From Homalodisca vitripennis (taxonomy: Eukaryota > Arthropoda > Insecta > Hemiptera > Cicadellidae), in contig NW_025776812.1 of assembly GCF_021130785.1 (NCBI RefSeq), forward strand, positions 62,001-126,000: a DNA stretch of 64,000 nt, written 5' to 3'. Shown piece by piece: positions 11,346 through 25,120 of this stretch (position 1 is the stretch's first letter; each line of letters begins with the position of its first letter). A program made the position numbers and the translations under genes. The notes below the pieces were generated by a model, which saw nothing but the letters and a program-made list of their open reading frames with translations, made no database searches and was not told where the DNA came from.

Positions 11346-14300
11346 TTATTAGTCTTAGTTATTAATCATATCAACTAAATATAATATTAATGGCATAATA
11401 TAACCACTTGGTTAATAAGGATATGATTACCTTACTATTGGCCCTATAGAATTGAATTTTTTTGAGCTTTGTGGTATTCCGGCAGGTGGACAGTTTGGGA
11501 ACCCATCACATCTTCGATTGCACGAGGCTAAGTACGTGGCGTGATATATGAGCTACACCCTAAACTGTCTTCTCTACCACACTCTCATCTAGTAGACCTC
11601 AAGCTATAAAACAATGTTTTTACATAAATAATATGTGTATACTAATTGTTTAACATTTGTTTGTTCCCTATATTTATTGGCGATTAGGTAAGTAAAATAA
11701 AACGTAATTTATGAGCATAATATGAATTAAACCATTAAATTAGTTATAAAAGCCTGACCATTTTAATAGTTTCGAATTTTAAGAGTGTTTTTCTTGAAGC
11801 CCTTTCAAACAAAATTTATAAAAGAAGCTATTACAAATCTATAATAGTACAAACCACGTAAAACCTTATGTTCAAAGATGAAGTAATTTTGATTTTCCAA
11901 TGTGTTATAATATACTCTTCCCGTGCCAATTTACTTGTTGTGTTGCTGAAAGCTTTAATGGTATAGAATGCTATAAAACAATACCAAATTTAAAGCTGTA
12001 TGTTCATACTCTGTGAACGAACATATGGCCTCAATGTAAATCCTATCATCCAAATGTCTATTTCCCGAGACGAAGCGTGCTTCACAATAATACAATAACA
12101 CATGCCAGTATTTGACATCTTTTACTGAATATAAAATCATGAAAATTTAAAGAATATTTGAAATTCTAACACTTCAAATTTTTTACGAATATCTACATAC
12201 AAATGGCATCTATAAAAACCATTTCCTTTTCAATATTAGTTATGGTTTCAAAAAGAAATGCTGTTTACTTCTGACAGTAGTAGCTACCTTAGTCCTACGT
12301 AACCAATATTCATATTTCATGATCGGGACAACAAACCAAACTCGGATAAAAAAATAAAAAGACGGATATATTATTGATTCCGTGGATAATGTTGATAGAC
12401 TTTGTATTTAAAAAACATGAAGTAAAAGTTTTAAATATGCACTATAAATCATTATTTTAGCACAAAGCCATAATGGGATTTTATTATTAGTAAGTTAATC
12501 CATTTTTAAAATGCTAGAGACTTAAAATGTCATAAATTATGTATAAATCATACTGACTACCATAGAGAGTACTTGAGTTTATTTACGTAACGTTCGACGA
12601 AAAATCATGTTGGTATAATATATCTCATAGAACAACGGTTTTGGAATTAAAATCATCTGTTAAAATGTCATTCTTATACACAGATTACCAAAAAAGAGCA
12701 AGTGTTTACAAAATTTTACAACCACGACTAAAATACTGTAAACAATTCAGATTCGACAACACTAAATTTTTTTATTACCTGAAGAATTTATAAAATAACT
12801 TTTAACCAGCCGTACCCCAAACGTGACTTACACGCTATATCTGTAAACGTTATCTCAGCAACGTGTAATGTGCAGTATAATGACAGTCACTTTTCTACCT
12901 ATGGCTTACTAGTAGAAATGGTTTTCAATCAGACTGTTTGTGCCCAGTATAAGTAATCACTACATTGTAGTGCTTTTTACAGAGTTGGCACATGTCAGAC
13001 CGAGTGACGTAGTGTTCTAGTGAGAAACATTGCTTAGGGTACGTTGTTCTCTTACTAATCTCTCCAATTCAGTTTGGCTTTTACATTTTGGAAGAATTTA
13101 TAACAGGATTTCGGCCATTCGTATACATTATATGTTTCAAGAAATGAACGGTTCAAGTTATGCGCTCCTTCATTTGGCAGAACGCGTTACGGCATAAGTT
13201 TAAGCATTCACATATTAGAATAATTGAGTCTCTTACTAACTCTGGTATTTACATACAAATTAATAATTTATTGTCACTTATAGTCCACTTTCAGAGCCAT
13301 TCAAAATTAAATTGTAGATAATGTCTTAAATACCAAAAACGGATCTATAGAATTAAATAGTAAATAATCCAACGTTTTATTCAGAGATATTAAAAATTGC
13401 AAAGTTTATAATTTATTATTGTACTGGAAAGTAATCGTAAACATCTTAAGGTAAAAATATCATAGCTACTCGAATACCTATAAATACGAGATAATTTAAT
13501 GTGGCAATATGGTACGCACAATAAAATTGGCATATTTGGGTAAATTTTTATCAAAATCATGGAAGGTATAATTTTAAAGCTTTAACAGCATAATAATTGC
13601 TACTTATTTAACGAGCACAAGCTTTTATGATGAAAAAATGTATTTGTACATTTTTATGAATTTTACTAAACACGGTAAAATATTATGATGTGAAATCAGT
13701 TTTGAATTTAACCATAGAATCCTATAAACGCAGAAAACTGCAATCCTCTATCCTTTGTGTTTTCAGAAAAATATTTTCATTTATGTAAAAATACTAAAGT
13801 TTTTAAAAACGTGTGACAAAGTGATATTTTACCATTATAGAATAGGAGATGCTTAAAATTTCCCTGGCCTATATTGAGGATCATCGGCATTATCTTTCTC
13901 TTCTTCCAGTCCAAGTTTTCCCTTGATGCTTGTAACTCTTGCCTCTCTAGTCATTTATAACACTGCGTTATCCGCTTTATTTATTTGCACCAAATCTAGC
14001 CATCGACGCGTATTCACTGAAATACTGAACGTTAGAACCAGCTTTTTTTAAACTGGTAATTACTAGAAAGCCTTCATAGAAACTCATCATCCTTCAGGTT
14101 TTAAGGTACGTAGTCTCAAAATATATATTTGAGAATTACGACTACTATTTCAGTAACCAAACTACTTCTATAGAAATTTTCTTCACTTTCTGAAATTTAG
14201 TGTGGAAATATTAAAAAATGAGACAGGTAAGTCTATAAAAGTACCTATTATGCTTACCAGGATACAATAAGAAAGTGAAAGTTTGTTTTTAAGTTTCATT

Positions 14301-14640
14301 ATTGGATTTGGCTTCATTGTATTTACACTAACTTTTAGTACCTTTGGGACAAGTTATGCTGCAAATCTTTATGTGTGAAAATGTTGTGATAAAGTATAGC
14401 CTACCGGTTCTGTATCTTTTAAACTTCTACTTGAACATCAAACATTAGTGATGGGTTTATTTTTTATCTGTAGTAGAGAACTAATAATAACATTATTAAT
14501 CAGTAATAAAGAGAACTATCGAATATTAGATAATTATACAAGGTGTTGATTAAAACCGACTTATGCAAACATCGATGACGTCTATAGACCAGTCTTGAAA
14601 TGAGAAATGAATCTTCTGGAACGACACAAATAGAGTTAGG
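11346..14640. other. AT-rich spacer, no gene recognised
   Basis: Mostly non-coding. A 33-codon ATG frame on the minus strand at 13853-13954 has less skewed composition than its surroundings but no recognised domain. About 11440-11590 is GC-richer and unassigned. Confidence 0.45.
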
Positions 14641-14643
14641 AGG

Positions 14644-15735
14644 TAATCTATCTTACCGTTTGTGTATAAAGATGCAGATTTTTCTTTATTACCATTAATA
14701 CATCAAAAATATACAAATTTACAACAGTTAAAATGTTTAATTGCCTAAAAAGAGGTCGACAGTGATCACGCGGATTAGAGCCAGTTATGATTCGTATAGC
14801 TTTGTTTTGTACAATAAGAACCTTTTGAATGCCTATTCCATTACCCCACACAATTAAACAATATCTTATAATATTGTCAAAAAATTAAAAATAGGCCATT
14901 CTTAAATATTTTGGAGACACTTTATTTTTAAGTTTTGCAAGTAAATAAATCACTCTAGACAATCTCTTACAAATATAGGATATATGAGTTTTTCCATGAC
15001 AGATTAGAATCAATATAGCTTCATTGTACTTAATGAATCTAAGAGATCTTCTGTTTGTAAGGTTACCAACAGATGCTGCGTTTTTTCTTTATTCAGGAAT
15101 AGTCCATTAGTTTGAAACCAATAAGTTGCCTCTAATAATGTGTTTTCTGAAATTATTTTTAGCTGATACACATCATTATGATAAGATAACAATGTTGCAT
15201 CATATGCATATAAACACAAACATATAAATATATTGTAGAGTAACAGGACAGATTATGGCTTAGGTCATTAATTAAAACTAGAAAGAGTATAGGCCCTAAA
15301 ACAGACCCCTGAGGTACTCCTAACTTAAATTCTAAAACTAAAGCTCTGAAAGATATAACTTCAAAATTTCCAAATCTTTGCCATAGAAACCATAATACTC
15401 CAAATTACTCAATAAAATTACATGGTTGACTGTATTAAATGCTTTACTCAGGTCACATAAGGTGACCTGGGCAGCATTTTTACTCTCTAAGGTCAGTAAA
15501 AGTTGATTAATTAAGCCATCAATGGCATGTGTAGTTGATCTACCAGGACGATAACCATACTGACTATCATTAAACAAACCAGAAGACTTAAAATATCTAC
15601 AAATTTGTATTTTAAGAATTTTTTCTATGACTTTCCCTATGACTGGGATACAAGAGATCGGACGGTAACTACTGGGTATATCTGGATTACCCTTTTTAAA
15701 GATAGGTACCACTCTAGAAAACTTTAAACTATTTG
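14644..15735 (-). pseudogene. LINE reverse-transcriptase remnant (Jockey/CR1 group)
   Basis: Three minus-strand open blocks form one decayed ORF2. The first (15712-15338) holds the N-terminal reverse-transcriptase motifs: VPIFKKGN, SYRPISCIPVIGKVIEKI, GYRPGRSTTHAI and LSKAFNTVNH. Next, around 15330-15240, [13 protein letters not shown] follows in a shifted frame. A second block (15219-15010) carries what should be the catalytic YADD but reads YAYD, so one catalytic aspartate is lost. The third (14851-14648) holds IQKVLIVQNKAIRIITG followed by RDHCRPLF, the typical post-RT region of insect Jockey-like LINEs. The 5' half (ORF1, endonuclease) is missing. It is a dead, 5'-truncated copy. Confidence 0.85.
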
Positions 15736-16014
15736 GAATTGATTTACTAAACTCACTATTCAGAAATATTTGCCGTTTTTCTTACCTTAATACTGAATAA
15801 TCAGGTACATTTTAATGTGTTAAATTCATTTGTTTTTTTTAGAAGTATTTTACTTTTTACTATTTGTACACAATCTATAATTATTTTCCCTAATGCTCCC
15901 TGCACCAATGTTATCAAACAGTATGCTTAAAGTTATTTTTGTTAAAATGAACTTGAGATTACCTTAGCGTTTGATGTCACATCTGTTTACCAGCTGCCAA
16001 CTCTTGATCTAAAC

Positions 16015-16468
16015 TAAGTCAGTATTTGACCATAGTAGCAGTACTCAAACAGTTAGCTAAAGCTCAGTTAACTACGTTGACAGTAGATTCTCCAAAGTGC
16101 TTATAATTGATTGTGTATCTGCCAAAGTTTATAAGGCGTTCTTATACGTTATTTGTTCTGTAAACTAAGTCAGTTTGTGACCATCGTAGTAGTAGTCAAA
16201 CAGTTAGGTAAAGCTTAGTTTAACTATGTTGACAGTAGATTCTCAAAAGAGTTTAGAATTGATTTGTGTAGATTTCAAAGTTTATGTGGCGTTCTTATAC
16301 GCTGTTTGTTCCGTAAACTAAGTCAGTATTTGACCATAGTAGTAGTAGTCAAACACTTAGCTAAAGCTTAGTTAACTACGTTGACAGTAGATTTTCCAAA
16401 GTGTTTATAATTGATTTGTGTAGCTTCCAAAATTTATATGGCGTTCTTATACTTTGTTTGTTCGTAAG
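16015..16468. repeat. About 152-bp tandem repeat, three copies
   Basis: Starts of the unit TAAGTCAGT...TGACCAT at about 16015, 16166 and 16319 give periods of 151 and 153. The copies share CAAACAGTTAG, GTTGACAGTAGATT and GGCGTTCTTATACG blocks. Divergence between copies is roughly 10 percent by eye. Confidence 0.85.
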
Positions 16469-18359
16469 TAACAATGGCGTCTTATACGTTTTAATATACT
16501 TTCTAAGAATCAATATTTCTTAAGGCCATGTTCAAGTTTTTCATGCTCCTTTTATAAGCAGAGTTTATATATAGGTATCCTAAATTATTTTGCATTTAAC
16601 GTTATTCATGATAGCCATAAAAATTTGTAATATATTTCAAATAACCTAAACTTGGCGAGATAACAGTTTACATCCTCATTTGAACGTTCTAATGTTCTAG
16701 TGTTGTCCCAATGATACTGTCAAGTGATCATCGTTTGTGATGTAATATGGTTGTATGAGTGACATTTACTTTATCTAGTCGTATAGAAAGTTTGTAAGTT
16801 TATTGTAAGTAAACAATTGCTAAAATTATAGTTGAGGTTAAACTAATGATGACCTTTTAGTATTGGTATGTGTGTATCATATACAAAAACGGAAGGAAGT
16901 GCATAGCTGATACCCCTTCCCACATCCAGCACGCATTATCTCATCTATGCTGTCCAGTCACTTCAAATGACAGATTAGAAACAGGTAATATCTAGATTAA
17001 ACATTTTTATATAGGAGTGTGTTAATTTGTTCAATAGATGAACAAAGTTAACTGGAGATTAATTATCAACTTCCTGATAGAGATGAAACGATTCATACAA
17101 ATTGTACAGATGCACTTCTGGATTTATCAAGTCTTCATATTAAGAAAGTGAAGCTTTACTGCCAATACTAAGATAAATTAGTAATGGTTAATTATAAATG
17201 TTTATTCTTATGAGACTAGAGGCAGAGAAAACTCTTTCTTTCAGAGTCACAGAACGAAAGCATTTGAGCTGTCCTGCTGTCACGAGTTGGAGTAATGTAC
17301 AAGAAGCTGCTTGATAGCATAAAGCAAATTTAAAATGCCGAGCAGTTTTATACTTAATTGTAACGCTTATTCGGGATCTAAGACTATATATGGGGTTGAT
17401 GCATCCATGATATGTGTAAATGTTTTTAAGTTTATCTAAATATCAGAATATGACTCTAACCGATGTCAATAAATGTGCTATTTTAAGAAAGAATGAAGTT
17501 ACCCAATGTATCAATTTGAATGAAAAGACTGATAGGAGCGGTATGTTTTTGTTTCATTTAAATATATTAATCAATATAATATTAAAGTACTATTATTCTA
17601 ACAGAATAAAAATATTACTATATTATATAAAGTTTTCGACCAAAATATAGTTGAGCTAGTATTGTTGGGTCTCATATGTATTTATTTCAGTTACAAATAG
17701 AAATTACTACCGGAAGATTGCTCACTATTTGTTACGATGTAATTATGTCTCATTGATACCCGATTTATTTTTATAAAATAAAATCCAGTGCCATCAAAGT
17801 AACAATTATTAGGAGTAATGGGTTAATTAGATAAATAAAATTAGGTTATTTAATACGTTTGTGTTGTACATTAAATAAGAATGTACAATATAATTTCCAT
17901 TATAACTAAAAAAGAATTTAGTTGGGTTTCTCCCACTCCAATAGATTTGGGACAATTGTAAGTCTTATTGTGTATGCATAAAAATTAACATATTACCGAC
18001 GAATTTATTAAGAAAGCCACTTGTAAACTAATGTGGTTGTCATGAAGTGGTTTGCCAGAACATATATTTACAGTTAACATTCTTATTTTGCATTTATACG
18101 AGAAAACTGTCAACTATGATAATAAATGAGAAGCCATAAAACAACGCATTTTTATATTTAAATAACACGTTTTAATAAAATATCTTTCAGCATAACCCAA
18201 TATTATCATAAATTTCCACGCCAATATTCACTAACAATTTAATTATAAATATGATAATAACTTTCAAAGCACCCCCTAATTTTTTCTTTGCTATTGAAAT
18301 CTTAATTTAATACTATTTGTAATATTCAGATTGATTTAATATATACCTATTGCAATCTG
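16469..18359. other. AT-rich spacer, no gene recognised
   Basis: No convincing gene. A short plus-strand frame at 17420-17650 is low-complexity and lacks motifs. Confidence 0.45.
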
Positions 18360-18790
18360 TAGATTTCACAATGTTCTGTTACGAAACTCTACGTTTAAGA
18401 GGCAGAGAACAGCTACAGCCCAGATTATACTAGAAGCCGGAATCTCAAAAATGTATAGAACTGCCAAAATAGTTTTATGAAAGCCAAGAGAACGGAGCGG
18501 CTAAAGTCCGCTAGAATCAGGGTGAACATAGAAGACGGAATCTGATCTCCTTAAGGCCGGAACCTACGAAATGCTCACAAAGGCTGGGAGTGGTCTGAGG
18601 TCTAGATCCCTAAGGTCCCTATCGGAGATCGTAGGATGCCACAGGCTATGATCACATAGAGGCTGCAAGTTTTCCAAGTGAAGGAGCATATAAAGGAAGG
18701 GGGCCACCAGAGGCCGAGATATGTCAAAACCCGGAGGGTCCCAGAGGCCGAAAGCTCTAAGAGGAAGCTTTAGGTAGGAAGTTTTAAAAT
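18360..18790. other. Purine- and GC-rich block of unknown origin
   Basis: This ~430-base stretch is clearly richer in GC and in purines on the plus strand than its flanks. It has loosely recurring words such as GCCGGAA, GGCCG, AAGGCC and AGAGGC. The words suggest an old, badly decayed tandem repeat, but no clean period could be fixed. No open frame spans it. Confidence 0.4.
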
Positions 18791-19669
18791 TTTTGGAGTT
18801 AGAATGATGAAAACGTATTTATTTATTCCATATAAATTCCATACATTGGAATTCCACAGCCTGTTGATTAATCTTTAGTAGGTCAATATATACGTCTTAC
18901 AAGCTGGAAAGGAAATGAATTTTCAGCCTAGGAGCACAAAGGTCAAAATGTTTCTCGCAAAGTAATTGAATAACTAATAACGCAGCACGTGAGTATATAT
19001 ATAAACTAGATTTTAACATATAATTTTGTTTCTTTACACATACTTTACACTCGAATAGACTGACTGTTCTATCTGTTTGGTTCTCAAGGTAATACTTTTG
19101 GTAGAAAAAATAAATTTCTTATATTGTGTATGTTTACGGCTTGAATTTGCATATAAATAACTGATATAATTTCTTCGAACTGATATAATACCTTTTTAGC
19201 AGGCTATACAGCTATATTGTTAATTTTTGTTTATTAAATTAAACTAGACAGATTTGGTAGATTTAAACCATGTTTCTGAGTCTGAAATTATTCAATTTTA
19301 TTACGTCAATTCCCAAAAAATATTAATAGTTTATTAATTAATTAATCTTGATTATTTTCCTTTAGTAATGCCTCAGTAATAATTAAACTGAGTTTAGTCA
19401 TAGCAATCACACGCTAAACTAATATTAATCCAGACCATCTATTCACCTCTAAACATTGTTAATACGAAATTCTACACGTATTACATTTACGTTGGACAAG
19501 CAATACAATTTTACCATCCATTATTTTAAGGTCATATTTTTAATTATTTACTTGTAAGATAACTAGCTTGCTCAAAAAATAGATAGTGAAGGTAAAATAT
19601 CATAGGGATGTGTTTGGATATGTGTTGTTTAGATTGTATTAAGATTGTGTAATCAAGCATTACGTACAT
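18791..19669. other. AT-rich spacer, nothing recognised
   Basis: No supported feature was found. Confidence 0.45.
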
Positions 19670-19670
19670 C

Positions 19671-20362
19671 AGCACTTCCACACATAATATAAAATAAGTA
19701 CAATTAAAACAATAAGGTTAACCATAAGTGTTGACACAGTATGCTTTAACTGTCCGTCGAGTAATTACAACGGTACACACGGTTTACAGCACTTCCACAC
19801 ATAATATAAAATAAGTATAATTAAAACAATAAAGTTAACCATAAGTGTTGACACAGTATTCTTAACTGTCTGTCGAGTAATTACAACGGTACACGGTTTA
19901 CAGCACTTCCACACATAATATAAAATAAGTATAATTAAAACAATAAAGTTAACCATAAGTGTTGACACAGTATTCTTAACTGTCCGTCGAGTAATTACAA
20001 CGGTACACGGTTTACAGCACTTCCACACATAATATTAAATAAATATAATTAAAACAATAAGGTTAACCATAAGTGTTGACACAGTATTCTTAACTGTCCG
20101 TCGAGTAATTACGACTGTTCACGGTTTACAGCACTTCCACACATAATATAAAATAAGTATAATTAAAACAATAAGGTTAACCATAAGTGTTGACACAGTA
20201 TTCTTAACTGTCCGTCGAGTAATTACAACGGTACACGGTTTACAGCACTTCCACACATAATATAAAATAAGTACAATTAAAACAATAAGGTTAACCATAA
20301 GTGTTGACACAGTATGCTTAACTGTCCCGTCGAGTAATTACGACTGTTCACGGTTTTACAGC
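19671..20362. repeat. 114-bp tandem repeat, six copies
   Basis: AGCACTTCCACACATAATAT recurs at 19671, 19788, 19902, 20016, 20130 and 20244, with a last partial match near 20360. Spacing is 117, then 114 repeatedly. As 114 is 38 codons, the minus strand shows repeating open frames (MWKCCKPCTVVITR... type) that are artefacts of the period. Copies are nearly identical, so the array is recent. Confidence 0.95.
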
Positions 20363-23300
20363 TCTTAATGACAGAAATAATTTTAGTTATTAACCTACAG
20401 TTTGACTGAATATGTAGCATTAAAAGCAAGTAAAAGAAAAAATTTATTATTCGTTTAAAGATTACTCTAGGGATACACCCGTTGTAAAACGTGTTTTAGA
20501 CGCTGGTTAATGAAAGGATCACAACAGTAATACCAAGTGCCAGGAAGGCTGTTAAACTAGTAAACCAGTTGCAGTGCGCTTTGTGTCAACATTTTATGAG
20601 CATGTCCTGGGTATTGTCTCACACAGCAGGATGTTAATACAGACTACAATTCGAGTTTGGTACATTCTAAAGTGCTATTTGAAACTTCCTCTTCTCTAGT
20701 TTGTCGTATACATACAGTTAAGTATATATAAAATGTTTAAAGTTTGAAGATTTGGGTGTTTTTTCTACAATATACTAATAACACCAAATTGTATGGTCAC
20801 AAATATCATTACATTTCAATAGGGATCCTATTTATGTTTTTTTTAAATATTATTTACAATTTAATAATTCGTGTCTTTTTTTAGAATCTGAGATGAAATC
20901 AAAGATGCTACTTTGTTATAAACTAGGGCCGTAAACTCAAAAACTGCTGAAAAACAGTTTCGTGTACACGTTATTAACTATGTATTACATGAAAACGTAT
21001 TTTTAAACAGAGGAATGATAAGTGGAAATGTCCAACTAAAATACTGTTGCAGTTTCTTTATACAGTAACAGTTCAACTAAAGAATTATCGGCATATGTGA
21101 TAAGTTTGATCGTGGATTGAGAGAGCTAAATTGCGTAACCGAGAAAGATTTACTTCATTATTCAAACAGAAGGCCACGTATGCAATTTGTTGTCCACTTT
21201 ATCCATTCAACTATTTAAAGAATCAACTATTTTATTCATTGATTCACTTACACAGTTAGTTATTCTTTAGTTGTAATTTGCCAGCTTTAAATTCCGTTTC
21301 CACTAAAAAGCGTGGAAAACTTTCCAACAGGAAGTTAATAAACAATGTCTAGACAACATTATCCAACTAGCTTTGTGAACTCTTATAGATACATCTTAGA
21401 ACTATTATTCATCTTTTAAACTGTTATTTGTTCAGTAAATTTTTACATATGTTTACAAACTCTGTAACATGAAATAAATTAAAAATAATCACATTCCTTA
21501 TCTGTAATACATGAAAAAATATTTATTAACAACGTTTGCAAAAAAAATCTTGTAGAGGTATTTTCAATGAACGTGTTGGTGTATTTTTAGATGTTATTAC
21601 CAAACGTTGCGTATAAAGTCGATTTTTTAATATTTTTTTAGGAGATTATATAATGCTTCATGGTTCAAGTTTTATCAATTAATATTCCTCTTATATGGAC
21701 GTTTAAATACACAAATTATTCATTTTATTTGGCCTAGTTAGGCTCATTATAACAATATTTTTTTAGGGTTTAGAACTGATAATTTACTTAAAACCTAACT
21801 TCATAAGAAGAATAAGGTAAGTTATCTAGAATCAGAGCATGATTAGATACCTTACTTCAGATTTAACGGTTAATACACAAGAAAAAAATTTATCTTACAA
21901 TAAAATCAGCGGGTGATTTAAATAGATATTGTATCTGATATAATTAAAATATATTTCAATAAATTCTATCTTATAGTGTTTTACGATATTATTGACTGAG
22001 TGATATGCAGGAGTGATTGCACATACGACAAAGTTGATTACTACACATTGTGCAGAGTTTAAAAAATGATACGTCTTTGCTAGTACTCGACACACAGATG
22101 TAAATAAAAAAATTACGCAAGGCATACAAATAGTAATAAAATATACTCTACGTGGTTTTGGTTAAAATTAAATTATGATTTAGTATGACTTTACAATCAA
22201 TAATGGTTATGGTTATAGAAATCACACAAAATACTCGATTTAGGACGGTATAGCCACACTACATTGACTGCCGATTTTAGGGAAACGGGCATAAGTGTGG
22301 TAAAATATTATCCTGCTTTCCTTTGAAAAATTACAGCGTATTCTTCCTGAATATTTGAGCCTGATAGCTTATTATATCTTAACGGATACACGATATCTTT
22401 TAATCTCGACACTTAAAAATTAGAGTTTGAGTAAAAATACTTAGGCCGAAGTCCCTCAATGTTTGATGTAAAATATTAGCATAATGAAGTCATAATGATG
22501 TGGTGTTTTTGTATATGATAAGAAGTATAAATAAACTTAATATTTTATCTCAACTTAATATTCCAATCAGGATCGATTTATTTGTAAGAATAGTTTGTAA
22601 AAGAATCCTTATGAATACTACTTTTTGAAGTAAGAATTGAAAACAACTTTGTAATAAATCAAGTCTGTCTGTCTTAAATCTCGCTTCTTCGTAAGCGCCA
22701 CAACTTTTAATAGTAAAGTTCTTTCTTAAATCGTCAAAAGTATATGCGCCTTGTTGGAATGCAATGCATACATACAGTGAGTGTTGCGGGTAAAGATTTA
22801 GAAGGCGCTAGTCAGTTCTTACGTTCTGTCGAGTGCCATAATGTAGTGTATTTGTTTCTTGACACTCGCGTTCATATTTCACCAAAATCAATGAGTTGCA
22901 TCAATTTGTGACAGTTAAATGTATAGTAATGTAATTAACTGCCTTGTGCTAATGCAGATGGGAGTTAATAAAAACTTATGATTTAGAAGTACCGCACTTA
23001 GTACATACTCTAAAAATTCCATATGTTGATTCCATTGAACAATCAGCAGTAAAAATCCAGTAAAGGATTTTTTTTAATTTAGTGGCTGTAAGTGAAACGT
23101 TTTGAAGAATCAAATTATACTTAGATTTGTATTAATTGGTTTATTCAGCGTTACTCATTACAATCATAATTTATTAATAGCCTAAAACCAATAAATAGAG
23201 ATGAACATTAATTATTATTATTAACTCCAAAAAATGGAACATTTCGGAAATTTGGAAATTGGATTGGCAAGTTTATAATGGATTTAATAAATTTCCTATT

Positions 23301-24639
23301 TATAAAAAAAGATTTTTGTATGTCCTGTGGGAGGTCTGTATAAACCATACAGCATATACTTGTGTAAAAAGTTAACTGAAGTAAAGATTTTTAATACAGA
23401 AACTTAAGTCCTTTTGAAGCTGATTTTTAATTAATAGATTCGAATTACAAATACCGTTTTAAAAATAGAGCTACACCTCCATCTTTAAATTGATTTCCAC
23501 TGAAGGAATCTCTTACAACATAATTTCTGAGTGTAAATACTTACAGTGAATCAATGAGAAACCCGAACTCATATGTCAAGAGTTATTATTATCAACCCAC
23601 TAAGTTATCAGGATGTGAATCCTGCATAAACGTGCAGCCTGAGAATTTTGTAGAGTACAGCTGAATTATATAAACTATTCTTAATGCTTTTGTTACGAAA
23701 ACAGCTAAAAATAATAACTACACAAATGAACAGCGATCAATAACTATTTAACATGAGATATGAGATAAGCAATTTAAGAATGAAAATAATATTTGATCTT
23801 ATCCAAAACTAAATTGACCACTCATAAAATACCTAGTGGGCGGATAATCGACGGTCTAGGCAGCATTCCTGACTCTGCATCGTGCGCTCTTTTCCGCTGA
23901 GGGCTGTGATACAGAGCAGAGAGGCAACTTCGCAACGTCAGAGTAGCTCACAAGCTGAAAACTTATGAATGAAGAAAATGTTTGACGAGCATTACCTATC
24001 CGTAATTTTGAAGTAGAGGCGGTCGGTGAGGATTTGCAAACCTAAGATAATACTTGCATATCGACTGCTGGTGAGTGAGGTGATCAATACGCTCTTCAGC
24101 TCACCCTTGATCTTAATGAGGCTCTGTCCAGCCTGACTACAAGAGTAAGAAAGTGACTTTTTGTTGAATAGTTGTGACAACAGAGGTGAGGCAGATGGAC
24201 TACTATAGACATAATGCTTCTAAAGAGACACGCTCAGAACCACGTATGTTCTTTTGACCGGAAGTCAGGGAATGTGTTCCTAATTAAATATAGTTAAAAT
24301 AGTTTATTTTTAAAATCAGTTTTTAGAGAGGCTCTATATTTTTTTACAAGCACCGTCATTATAAATCACAATTTTACTAAAACTGTTTTTTATCCGCATT
24401 GATATTTTTGTAAATTATACAAGGCCGGTGTTTTTGTGTGTTTTCGTGATTAAAGATGATTATATGAGAGATAATTTACGTCTGATTTGATATAGATTTA
24501 AATTTACACTTTCTAAACAACGAATAATAACGCACAATTAGTACACAATAACACATTAAAACCAATGAAACGTAAGCAATAAGTAATTAGTATGCTTATG
24601 CATTGATTCATTTACGTGCAAGTTAAAACAAGGTTTATA
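20363..24639. other. AT-rich spacer, no gene recognised
   Basis: No gene, long repeat or RNA gene is supported. Around 23847-23930 a GC-richer stretch with CGACGGTCTAGGCAGC resembles a tRNA-Leu-type A-box and may be a second decayed SINE head. Confidence 0.4.
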
Positions 24640-24830
24640 CTGTTTTAGTTGTTTCTAGCGTTTATTCCATCTTCGATGATAACTGAGACTACCAGACGTA
24701 GAGCTGAAATAGTAACAATAATTGTCTAAATGCCAGGAAAACGTTCTCTTCAGGTATTGGAATTGAACTAGGTATTTCTTGAACTTCGGTAGCGTGCCTT
24801 ACTACTGAGCTATCAGTGCGATTTGTTAGT
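24640..24830 (-). mobile_element. tRNA-derived SINE (minus strand)
   Basis: On the minus strand, 24821-24750 reads like a tRNA: TAGCTCAGTAGTAAGGC matches the A-box/D-arm and AGTTCAATTCC matches the B-box/T-arm, at tRNA-like spacing (~72 bases in all). It lacks a proper acceptor stem. It continues into a ~110-base non-tRNA body ending near 24640 with GATGGAATAAA. This is the head-body build of a pol III SINE. A plain tRNA pseudogene is the alternative. Confidence 0.6.
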
Positions 24831-25120
24831 CTAAAAGAGCACTAGTAAAGGTGTTGCGGGTTGTGAAGGAACGACCAGGGTCGACACGTGCTTTACCGAC
24901 TCGTGCTTGAATTTTAGCTCAGAAAGAAGTTATACATCATGAAAGCAATTGACTAATCACAGTAGCGTTCAAAAACAATATTTCATCATTCAACACGTTC
25001 AAGCTGGTAAATCAGTAAGTTCTCTACATAAATAATAATTTTAAGTGTTTAATTAATGATGTTAGAAAAAAATTATAATAATACATTATTCTACCATTGT
25101 TATCCTCTAAAGCATACTAG

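Noticed and set aside
19765..20310. Repeated MWKCCKPCTVVITR-type minus-strand frames
   Set aside because: Artefact of the 114-bp tandem repeat.
24750..24821. Functional tRNA gene
   Set aside because: A- and B-boxes are present but no paired acceptor stem is seen, and the sequence runs into a SINE-like body.
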